Assembly (NCBI GenBank): GCA_019155205.2
Contig: JAHNZQ020000049.1
Location: 516,234-580,233 of the forward strand
Direction: 5' to 3'
Source: Gracilaria vermiculophylla
Taxonomy: Eukaryota; Rhodophyta; Florideophyceae; Gracilariales; Gracilariaceae
Length of the DNA stretch: 64,000 bases
In this document: piece by piece, positions 54,809 through 64,000 of the stretch
How the letters are laid out: the number at the start of each line of letters is the position of its first letter
Numbering within the stretch: the first letter of the stretch is position 1
The notes under the pieces: generated by a model
What the model was told of the DNA's origin: nothing
What the model saw: the letters and a program-made list of their open reading frames with translations, nothing else
Databases searched by the model: none
Program-made: the position numbers and the translations under genes

Positions 54809-55157
54809 TCCCCCCTGAAGCCAATAAGCGATGAATCTGGTTCAATATAAAGTTGTGAGTCGTAGTAAGAAGCGGTTTCGTCAAGATGTCGGCGATTTGA
54901 TTTTCTGTTGATACACGCGTCACCTGGAGCAAACCATCAGTGTACATTTCACGAGCGAAATGGTTGCAAATGTGGATATGCTTTGTCTTAGTGTGATATC
55001 CAGCAGAGTTTTTCACCCATTTGATACAGCTTTGATGGACTTCGAGAAGACTAAGCCGAAAGTCATGTTTGAAAATTTCTTGGTTCAGGGTCTTAAAGTA
55101 AAGTTCTGTTTTAAAACCTTCTGCGGCTGCGACAAATTCAGCTTCTTTTGTACTCAA
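54639..55157 (-). pseudogene. pol: Copia-C RNase H (right arm)
   Basis: Same content as the left copy: STKEAEFVAAAEG helix and NQIADILTKPL, running on into the LTR. Only two or three residues differ from the left copy. Confidence 0.75.
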
Positions 55158-56179
55158 AGCGACGCATTTTGTCTTCGATGAATTCCATGATATCAGATAC
55201 TTATTTCAAAAGGCAAAATGACCATGAGTACTCTTTCTGTGTAATGAATTATCAGAAAAAGAAGCATCACTCCAAACGGTAACACGCGATTCTTGCTTAT
55301 TGGATGAATTTGCGAATGCGTAAAAAATTTGACATTCAGTCCCATTTAAATATCCTAGGATACCTTTCATCAACTTTCACATTGAGTTGTTGTGACAATT
55401 CCAGCACCTTGATAGCAGGTTGACTGCGTAGCATTTGTGAAACCTGACGCAACGGGAAATATATAACAGCTTTCCCAGAAGCCTTTTGTACTTCTCAATG
55501 TGAATCATATCTTGTACTCTATTCAGCGCAGGTAGTTGAATTCCTGGCGATAAAGGAGTTTTTCGAATCACTCCATCTTTCATTTCGAATTCATCAACAA
55601 TCTTGTCTTTGACTTTTCAAGTAGAAAGGTGTACTCCGAATTCGTTACGACGAATTTGAATTCCTAACGCTTCAGTCGGAAATCCTAAGTCATGGATCTC
55701 GAATTTCGTTTTCACTGAATTTATGAATTTCTTTTCATCATCAGGTACTGAGCATAGAATCAAGTCGTCAACATGAAAAAAAATAAGTTCCACCTTTTTT
55801 TCTTACTTTCGATAGTACAGGCACGCATCTGCGACCGAGCGTATGAATCCGAGGTTGTGAAGAAGGTCTTCCAATGTCTTGTGCCAAAGTCTCGTTGCTC
55901 TCCAAGTTCCACATAGAGCACGTTTTAATCTCCAGCAAAGACCCTTCGGAATTCGACGCCTTCAGGAGGATAGACGTATACATTAGGATCACCTACGAAA
56001 TTAAGAAATGCAGACACGAAGTCTGATGAGAACAAAAAATAGCCTCGTAAGGCCATTGATGCGCAGTAAAATATCACAAGACTAAGAGTGTCCAGGTGTG
56101 GAGTTCATACAAAAGTATCATCAAAGTCGAATTTCAACTCAAAACCGCGAACAACAAGGCGAGTTTTGTACCTTTTAGA

Positions 56180-56836
56180 CTAATTTTTGTCCGAAACTTT
56201 CTTAGTAAAGACGAATCGTGTCGAAACGACTTGCTGATCAGATGGTACCTTCATAACTTCATATGCATCAAACTTTCGTAGACCTTCGAGTTCCGAATTA
56301 ACAGCACTATGCCAATGTTTGGCATCATTTCTCTTAGATGCATCTTGCAAGCTAAGTGGAGCTGCTTCAATTTTGGAAATAAAACTCAAGTGAGACTCAG
56401 AATTTTCCACAAAGACTTCCGAAAGATCAGCAGTATCGTCTGCAGTCTCTTCATCAGAAATTGGTCTTTCTTTCTTGTTGGTAAACCTAGTAAAAACATC
56501 GTCAGGACTCCCAGGAAACTCTTTTGGTTTGGGATTAGAGGTTGAAGATGCAAAAACAATTTCTGCTGACTCAAAATCAAGCACGATGAGTTCTGTAGAG
56601 TTTGTGCTGTATCCAAGCATCATGTTTTCTAGCTTTCCCCGTTTGCCCTTTTGAACAAATGTGTTAAATTTGCATCCAAAGGGTACCAACCTTTCATAAT
56701 TTTCAGTCAAACCATATCGATTGAGGAATGGTGTTTGGTGCTCAAGAGAGGAATGGGGAGAACTGTTGTAGAGAAAGATGGCTTGAATGATGGCGAACGA
56801 CCAACACGTAAGAGGTAGTGTTGATTGCATTAGCAT
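56180..56836 (-). CDS. pol: Copia-C integrase C-terminus and RT start (right arm)
   Basis: 218 codons, as in the left arm, ending at the same TAG. About nine substitutions, for example LDFESAE for LDFGSAE and KRNDAKHWHS for KRSDAKHWHC. The variable acidic linker takes several of them. Confidence 0.75.
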   Translation of the reverse strand: MLMQSTLPLTCWSFAIIQAIFLYNSSPHSSLEHQTPFLNRYGLTENYERLVPFGCKFNTFVQKGKRGKLENMMLGYSTNSTELIVLDFESAEIVFASSTSNPKPKEFPGSPDDVFTRFTNKKERPISDEETADDTADLSEVFVENSESHLSFISKIEAAPLSLQDASKRNDAKHWHSAVNSELEGLRKFDAYEVMKVPSDQQVVSTRFVFTKKVSDKN

Positions 56837-57753
56837 TCGTCGAACCTTTCCAGTACTGTACTATTCAGGCGTTCTACGAGATCCATTTCTTCAGGAGTGG
56901 CAACAGACGAAAATTCTCGACGTATACCATAATTTGAGATGCACAGCGATTGGAATGTTTTGCTCAAGTACTCTGAACCATGGTCACTTTGAATTGAAAA
57001 AATAGCATTAGATCCATCTTCAATTAGTTCAGAGAATCCACGGTGAATGTCACTTCTCTTCCTAAGAAGAACACGATGACTGTATCTTGAAGCATCCGCA
57101 ACGAAAATCGCAAAGTACTTGAATCCATCGACTGATATGACAGGCATTTTACAAATATCTGAGTGAAGAAGTTCGTAGAAGTGACGATGAGGTATTTGAA
57201 ACTTTCTTCGAGGAACACCACGAGTTGCTTTAGTTGCATTACAGACATCACAAGGATACTCAAGTTTCACATCAGTGCGTAGTTTCAGATTTTCGATTTT
57301 GTCTTGAGATAGATGTCCAAGCGAAGAATGAATATCCATAGGATCTTGCTTTGTATTTTTTGAAGGTGTACATTTTTTTCGTGCGAGGCTCACAGTTATG
57401 AGCTGAGATAAAACTTCAAGATGGCTCATATTAATATCTCCCAGTTTCAAAATTCTCGAGCCATTTTCATAAAGATAACCAACACCTTTGCTTTGAAACT
57501 TGATGAGTAACACAATATTGACACTCAGATCTGGCACGTACAAAAAGTTGTCAGTAAAAATGACGGTATTCGTTGTTTCATATCGAACACTTCCAATACC
57601 AATGATGGGCATGTTTCCAAATTCACATTCCAAAAGACCTGAATAGGGCCTAATGTCACCAATAAACATATTCGAATCACCGAAAAAGTGGTCGTTTGCT
57701 CCTGAGTCTAGAACAACTTCATTCCGAAGCTCCTGTGCATTCGGATTTGCCAC
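56830..57753 (-). CDS. pol: Copia-C protease and integrase (right arm)
   Basis: 307 codons with the same protease loop (VVLDSGAND), zinc module and DDE triad as the left copy; five residues differ. One change (MDLVERL for MDPVERL) is next to the catalytic Glu. Confidence 0.8.
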   Translation of the reverse strand: MANPNAQELRNEVVLDSGANDHFFGDSNMFIGDIRPYSGLLECEFGNMPIIGIGSVRYETTNTVIFTDNFLYVPDLSVNIVLLIKFQSKGVGYLYENGSRILKLGDINMSHLEVLSQLITVSLARKKCTPSKNTKQDPMDIHSSLGHLSQDKIENLKLRTDVKLEYPCDVCNATKATRGVPRRKFQIPHRHFYELLHSDICKMPVISVDGFKYFAIFVADASRYSHRVLLRKRSDIHRGFSELIEDGSNAIFSIQSDHGSEYLSKTFQSLCISNYGIRREFSSVATPEEMDLVERLNSTVLERFDEC

Positions 57754-58440
57754 AGCAGTAGTATCAAGCTGAACATTTGTCTTATCAGACGCATTTGGCT
57801 TTTTGTACTTTTTCGATTTCCGGTTTGAGTTGCAGTAGTCGGCAGTGTGGCCAGACTTATTGCAAAAATCGCAACGGTAGTGGATTTGCTTCTTCTTTAA
57901 TGCCTACGGTGACAAGTTGGCCTTACGTGCCTTTGTTTTTCTCGCGTACTTCATTTTAAAAGAAGGAGAAGTGACATGCACTTGTATGTCCGCTATCAGC
58001 TGATGATAGTCCGAATTCTCTTGAGTCGACTGAAAGAAAAGAAAATCTTTAAGTCGAAAGTCAGGTTGCAAACCTTTAGGAATCTGGTCCAAAATTTCAG
58101 TTTCGTCGAGCGAAACATCCAGGTCGATCACAGAATCGATAGCATCTGCCTTTTTCTGAAGATATGTCGAAATGTCGAACGAACAAGACTCGATGGTTTT
58201 TTCTCGCAGAGCTCTTCTTGCGGTGTGAATATTCAGCTAACGGGTGGAGCTGTAATATTGCCAAAGAGTAGTCCAGATATCTCCCGGATGCAGGAGGTTA
58301 CGAACAAGGTAGTATACTTAAGGGGAAATATTTTTCATGATGAGAAATGTTGCTTTCGCTTCATTGTGGTGTTCATCATCAGGTGAGTCACCTTCTTCAT
58401 GTAAGTCTTGGTGACGATCATGAGACTTCAAAAGGGCGAG
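57754..58440 (-). pseudogene. gag: Copia-C gag with zinc knuckle (right arm)
   Basis: Mirror of 40050-40735. The knuckle reads CDFCNKSGHTADYC here (Lys for Thr at one position). The TAG after NLSP is shared. Confidence 0.7.
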
Positions 58441-58536
58441 CATTAAGTCCCTCCAAGAGCTCTAGTTACTCCGCTTCAAAGGAGCAATTTTGATTCCGCC
58501 ACTCGACATGGTAGAAAGTCGGGATTGTAAATCTGA

Positions 58537-58836
58537 TGAACAGTTATGTTGAGGAAAAAGGAAAATGATTCTTGGTAAATCTTCTCAGACGTAGTGCTGA
58601 GATCTTTTACCAAAAGACTGATAATTGAAGTTCTGATGATTATTCTAAACTCTTGCAACTTGCCCCTTACATAGGCATAGACATGCTGGTATGATAGTGT
58701 GGTATGATGGGGAATGATTGGCATATGATAAGTTCATAAGTGTAATGTATAAATTCTATAAAACTTCACTATGTGTAATTGCCAGTTTTTATAAGGATTG
58801 CCTGATCTGCTTCCTTAGTCGACGTGGCAATTTACA
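58537..58836 (-). repeat. Copia-C 5' LTR (right arm)
   Basis: Mirror of 39657-39956, offset by three bases from simple symmetry. Confidence 0.8.
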
Positions 58837-58995
58837 TTTTGCCATTGTTCCTTTCATAATGAACAGAGTAAAGCGGCTTCAGGTCACTTTGGGTAGGCAG
58901 GGCACACAACGCGAAACTACGTACGATGCAAGAGGTGTTGGAATACAAACTAGAGCAGAAAAGAACATGCCTTTCCAAATTCCTTGCTTTAATTC

Positions 58996-60052
58996 TTGAA
59001 AAAATCAAACCGCAATGACGAACTGAATCCAATGGATCGTATATCATCCACTATTGTTCGAATTGTGCGAGAAGCAGTTGAATTTATAAGAATTCTTTAT
59101 CCCTGTGATAGTCTCTCTCTCACACGCAAGGGAAATGTTGCTCAAGAAACTGAAAAGGACAGTGAAATGACTCTTCGATGCCATTATCAGCAGATGAAAG
59201 GCGTCTTGTTTTGAGGTAGCGTTTTGTAGATTATGACACGTTCTTGTAGACACAAGAATGATCGCTTTCAGACAAAGACTTATAAAATGTGTCAATTGCG
59301 AGCAAATATACAAGAAGATAACTAATCCATGTACGGAGAATACTGTACCCCTTTTCAATGATTCGGAGTTCTGGCTAACCCTGGATTTAGAGTCATTTCA
59401 AACAGGTTATAATCTGCATTGTAGATTGTGAAGCTACAGAGCTCTGCCGCTACCATGACAATCATTGTACACTTCGCAATCCGATATCGTAATGAAAACA
59501 AAAAAATACCAAATCGAGAAATAAACACATCAAGTGCTTTCTCTGCAGACATCCTACACACGACTGATAATATTTAAAAGCATTCTGCATATCTGTTAGC
59601 GCTTTGCCAGAATTGGGTATTAGCATTCATTCTTTACTTCAATATGCATCATCGGCAACCTTTGTATCTCAAAGGGAAAGACCATCACTTCTCCGTAATA
59701 TGTTTAATTTGGTTGCAGATAACGACGATGAGTTCTGTGTTCCTCCCGCGTTCCTGGCAGATGTGAACGAAAACTTGTAGTTCGTGTCAAGGACTGCTTG
59801 AAAAACGAGAACGAAGAAAACCTTCCTTACGTTAAACTTCAGCGGATCCTCCACTGCCGTCAATATTGGCCTTTGGAATTCTATTTTTGTGCCATCTCGT
59901 GCACCTATAATGCCATCAAAAGGTCTTTTTTGAATTTCTCGAAATGTCTGTACACTTCTGAGGCACTATGTCTCCGTCAAAAGAAATTTTGTACGTGGAA
60001 AAGGTTTGCTATACGCAAACAACGTTTCTTTAAAATATGTTATACACAGTAA
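58996..60052 (+). pseudogene. Unrecognised decayed ORF block (right arm)
   Basis: Mirror of 38441-39497. Best frames are 58996-59214 (72 codons) and 59798-60052 (84 codons). The DNDDEFCVPPAFLADVNEN segment is at about 59720-59776. No family named. Confidence 0.3.
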
Positions 60053-61150
60053 AATTTCAATACCGTACGGCCGATGCAGATCTAAGTAAATTGTCTCCTC
60101 TAAAAGCCGTAATATAACAAACAGCATTACTGCTGTAGAAAGACTAGATGCGACCGTTGTATTGAAGCGTGGCCGAAATTGTAGTGGGGTGTGGAGTACA
60201 TATTATACCATAGATAATTGTGCTTTCGTATATCTGTACATGCGAGTAGCCACTCAATCTGCTAAACTCGACATGTGATGTTGGTAGTTGAATAGAGATC
60301 ATGGTATGACGCATCAAGGTGTAGGAGTCATTTTTAGCTCGTTTATCCAAAGTTAAATGCTTTGGGAGATATGAAGTTCTACCTAGAATATGTCGGATAA
60401 TTCGCTTGTATACGCACAAAATTTGGGGAGTGTATAGAAATAGAGAGCCGACTATAATGGTTTGGTGCCTTTGTAGCTGTGAAAGAACTCTTGAAGTGCA
60501 AACCGTCTGTCTACTGCACCCTCGTCTTCAGAAGTAATAGAACGCTTAGGGGTCCGAAAGCAGAAATTTGAACGCATGAAAAATTTTGCGTTCTCAGATG
60601 CATCATGTCATAGACAATCACTAAGTCTTATGGCTCATGGTGTAAAATTTGTACAGCCTGCAGCGGCCCATCATACCGTACCAACTCATGTATCTTCTAA
60701 CGAATGAAGCTCGCTTAATTTCGCGTCGCGACGAATGACAGCCGTACAAACACCACAACAGCAGCACAGCACTACAAATCAGAGCGCCTCCCCACCACTA
60801 TGCAGCTGTACTATTCTCACTTGCTACACACTGCGCGCGAGAAATGATGCTGTAGGGCTTTAGAGCTCACCTTGCGCTGCGTGTATTAGCTCAGACCTTT
60901 TCTTTCTTTCCCCTTGTGAGATATCGGAGGGCCGTTTTGTGTGGTTTCTCTGAACTTATGCGACGCTTGGTGCTGCATCATCTCCCTTACGTCCACGATA
61001 TTACGCAGTTTTGAAAAACGCCTCAGGGTGACGGATGATGGCTGTGTGTACTATTTTGCGGTTGAGCTTGTGTGTAACACAGAAGGGTTGAGAAGATTCT
61101 GCCTGGTCCTATCTCCAAGGATAATTGGGCCAGGTCTCTTTTAACTGTCC
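60053..61150. other. Intergenic stretch (right arm)
   Basis: Mirror of 37341-38440, including the weak frame 60144-60419 (-). Nothing further recognised. Confidence 0.3.
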
Positions 61151-61152
61151 GA

Positions 61153-61285
61153 ATAACTATCTGTTTCTTAGTATACTGACTTTTTGTAAGTATGTGCTTG
61201 CCATTTCGAAATATTCTAGCTGTTTCTGAGTATATACTATCTGTTTTTAAATATACTAGCTGTTTCTAAGTATATACTATCTGTT
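61153..61285 (-). repeat. Tandem repeat, 40-bp unit (right arm)
   Basis: Mirror of 37208-37340 with the same unit number. Confidence 0.7.
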
Positions 61286-61378
61286 CCGAATTAACGGCCA
61301 TTTTGATTGCACGGCGCATTTGTGCCGTGCCCGACCGTTTCTCTCTGTTGGACAGCGGTCTCTGTTTATGTTGTGCTG

Positions 61379-64000
61379 TTAGTCATGAACCCCTCTCGAA
61401 TGTGCCTTCTCGTACACTGGCTCCTCCCCACGACGATACTGTCTCAGTGAGGAAGGGGTGGTGGTCAATTTGGCCAATTTCGCGCGATAGTTGCGTAGCG
61501 TGGAGCGTGGTAACCAGACTGTGTCGGAGTCGCAATCTCCGGTAAAGCGCGTGAGGTTGTAGACACAGCGGTGGACAAGACGTGTTTTCAGAATGCGGTC
61601 TACTTCTTGCTCGACTACATCATCATTGTCGATGACGATGTCGAGTGTGTTGGAGCGGTCGCCATAGAAACAGCGGAGCTTTGGCACGTGGTAAACATCG
61701 TGTGCTAGACTCATTGTAGGCGGTAGTTCCATGCGATAGGATACCGGGCCTGGGACTTCCAAAACGTGAAGTGGGCCAAGGAACCGTGGCTGCCATTTTT
61801 ATGGGTTGGTTAACACGTTCGGGAGACAAGATGCGGTCAGAGCGCACCAAGACGAGGTCGTTGACGGAAAGTTGTAGGTTGGAGCGCTTTTTGTCTGCAT
61901 AGTGCTTCCTGCGCGCAATCGCCGCTGCACGTTTGTCGCGGATAAAAGCCGAAAGAGCGTCGTGGGGGGTGGCTTAGTCAACGGTATCGGATGGTTGTGG
62001 CATGTGGAACGCGTGCGTCGCCGGTGAAGGTAGAGTATAACCTGGACTGACTTTAAATGGTGTAATTCTGGTGCTTCCCTGTCGTGAGGAGCTATATTCG
62101 AACTCCAGTGTTGGTAGGGCCGGGGGCCATTCGGCCGGGGCTGCCTTGAACGTGGGATGGAGCATTGCCGACAGGGTTTGGATGAGATTCTGTGACTTGC
62201 CGTCCGTCTCGGGGTGTTCTGCTGACGACACGTTCGATTGAATGCCTTAAAGGCGCGTGAGGGAGTGCCAGAATTGTGAGGCTACGGTTGGATCTTGGTC
62301 AGAGACGAGATTTTGAGGGATCCCAAACTTCGAGAATAGATGGCTGTCGTAGAGTCCGAATGTCTCATTTGCTGAGGCCAAACTCGTGGTGGGGATGAAA
62401 AGTGCTCGCTTCGACTGTTTGTTGACGATGACGCGGATTGTGTCTTCTCCCGCGAAGTTACTTCCGAGCTCCGTCAGAAAGTCGAAAGTGACTATCTCCC
62501 GGCCCCAAGTTGGGATGGTTACGGACTGTAGTTTGCCTGGGGGTACAATGTTGTGCACTTGGTCAAAGTGGCATTGCCGTCATTCACGGGTGAAAAAGAA
62601 TATGTCCCTGTATATCTGTGCTTAATAAGCATGGTGCGAAGTCTTGCAGTACATGTTACCAGCACCCCGGTGGATAATGTTTTGGAAGTGTACGATGAGC
62701 GCCCTCCAAAGGCTCCCGGTGTGGATAGAGAGCCGTGCTGGCGATATTCCTCTCCAATGAAGGAGTCCTTTCGTTATCTGAAATTTCATGGTACGGTGGA
62801 AGCTCGGCGATAGGTCGTTGTCTGGAGGCAGCAGCAACTAGGCTGGCTCATCGGTCTCGTATGCAGCTCGGATGCGGGTATGTTTGTCGGAAAACTGGGC
62901 GTAAAGAGCGCACAGACGTGATTGCTCGTGATCTAGGCCGCTGCTGAGGGCATCGGCTGCATCGTTTCTCGCTCCCGGGATGTGCTTGGTGTCAAACTAG
63001 AGTTCCTGTATTTTAACGAGCCATTTGCACTGTCGTCTAGAGAGCTTGTGCTTCGTGTCGGGATATAAGATCGGGTCGTGATCCATTAAAAGCGTAAAGT
63101 GGCGAGCTCGGAGGTATCGACTCCATGCACGAAGGGCTATCAGGGCTGCGGGGAGCTCTTGATCTCCCGTATCACATTTACTCTTTGCCAACTAGAGACG
63201 GAGGGAGAGGAAGGTGACGGGGTGTCAGTTCTGCTAGAGTGCCACACCGACGGCAAATTGCGAGGCGTCAGTGGCAAGTACGAATGGCTGGGTGGGGTTC
63301 GGGTGAGCCAGCATCGGGGCTGAGGTGACTGCGTCCTTTAGCTTTCTAAAAGCTTCTTATTGTTCCGTGCCCTAAAAGAAGGTGTGGGTGCGGAGCAGGT
63401 CTGAGATGAGGCGCATGATGTGTGCATACCCCTTGGTAAAACGGTGGTAGACATTGGACAGTTCCATGAGTTGCTATACATGCCGAATGTTGCGTGGTGT
63501 GTGCCAGTTGCGGACAGAATTGGTGAGGTGGTCTTGTGTGGCCATGCCCCTCTCTGACACACAAAAAACGAGGAAGTTTACTTTGCTCGCGCCTAATGCG
63601 CATTTGCTGCGTTTTGCAAATAAGTTGTTTGCGCGGAGTTCGTCGAATAACGTGCGCAAGTGCGTCTTGTGTTCCTCGAGAGTTCAGCTGTATACCAGGA
63701 TGTCGTCGAGATGGAGCACCAGGGACCGTCCATTGAGGGAGCGAAGGTGGGACGGGATGAGCCGCGAGAACGCGGCTGGGGCATTAGAGAGCCCCAAACA
63801 CAAGACACGCCATTCGAAGGGACAGACGCGGTTGCGAATGGTAGTTTTAAGAATATCCTTCTCCTGTATCCTCATTTGGTGGTAGGCACCTACTAAACCA
63901 ATCTGGGAAAAATATCGCGCTCCTGCCACCTGGTCTAGTTCTTCATTTATGGGCGGCAGGGGTGTGGAGTCGGGTATTGTTATTCGATTCAGCCAGTAAT
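61379..64000 (-). mobile_element. Gypsy-C: right-arm copy, cut by window end
   Basis: Minus-strand mirror of 34493-37114. The chromodomain frame is 61762-61379 (LKTRLVHR for LKTRRVHR), integrase 62837-61799, RNase H about 63290-62950 and RT from 63929, with HLDDILVYS near 63700. The in-frame stops are shared (for example after TRL at 62249-62247 and QEL at 62999-62997). In the RT region a window-end cut removes the RM-DY motif and everything upstream. Confidence 0.85.

Larger units (their letters stand above)
54509..58836 (-). mobile_element. Copia-C: right-arm copy
   Basis: Mirror of 39657-43981 with LTRs at 54509-54808 (3') and 58537-58836 (5'). The protease-integrase frame is open at 57753-56830, the integrase tail at 56836-56180, and RNase H at 55157-54639. 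It shares the TAG after VSDKN, the frameshift after the integrase triad and the split RT, so decay preceded the copy. Small differences: EYLSK for EYFSK and LGDIN for LGEIN in the first frame. Confidence 0.9.
50274..64000 (-). repeat. Right arm of the 13.7-kb inverted repeat
   Basis: Reverse complement of 34493-48215. It starts at the gap edge and reaches the end of the window while still matching, so the full length is unknown. Decay marks (stops, frameshifts, lost catalytic residues) are shared with the left arm. Confidence 0.95.

Overview
The window is intergenic eukaryotic DNA made almost wholly of transposable elements. I see no intact host gene, no rRNA, no CRISPR array and no bacterial feature. 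Ty3/gypsy elements (one with a chromodomain), Ty1/copia elements (one with an Agenet/Tudor-like segment after the integrase), a Tc1/mariner element and a TIR transposon whose transposase looks piggyBac-like together suggest an oomycete or other stramenopile, or possibly a fungus. That assignment is a weak inference.

Layout: Gypsy-A (+) is decayed at 272-5856. An unrecognised gag-like open region (-) lies at 6577-9021. A gypsy LTR-like repeat is at 9095-9626. Gypsy-B (-) at 9.7-16.7 kb is decayed and split by TIR transposon copy 1 (12684-13695, with a 100-N gap). Copia-A (+, 16767-22174) is the best preserved element, with 297-bp LTRs, a TCGTT target duplication, an initiator-tRNA-half primer site and a 540-bp solo gypsy LTR inserted in its gag. 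TIR copy 3 (-, about 22.9-24.9 kb) abuts a complete but dead Tc1 element (24950-26222, TA duplication). Gypsy-C (+, about 26.8-37.1 kb) is a chromovirus whose gag was split by Copia-B (-, 27484-33141, CCTAC duplication). Copia-C (+, 39657-43981) follows, then a SINE-like tRNA-derived unit and AT-rich DNA.

From 34493 to 48215 the sequence is repeated as an inverted copy at 50274-64000, so Gypsy-C, Copia-C and everything between appear twice, on opposite strands and a few percent different. The 2-kb spacer holds TIR copy 2 and a 100-N gap that touches the right arm exactly. This is either a giant palindrome or, more likely, an allelic contig placed in reverse during scaffolding.

The elements record layered insertion: Copia-B into Gypsy-C, a gypsy LTR into Copia-A, and TIR copy 1 into Gypsy-B. 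Almost all coding regions carry stops or frameshifts. In Gypsy-C the stops are mostly TAG/TAA in an otherwise unshifted 3.2-kb frame, several at expected glutamines.
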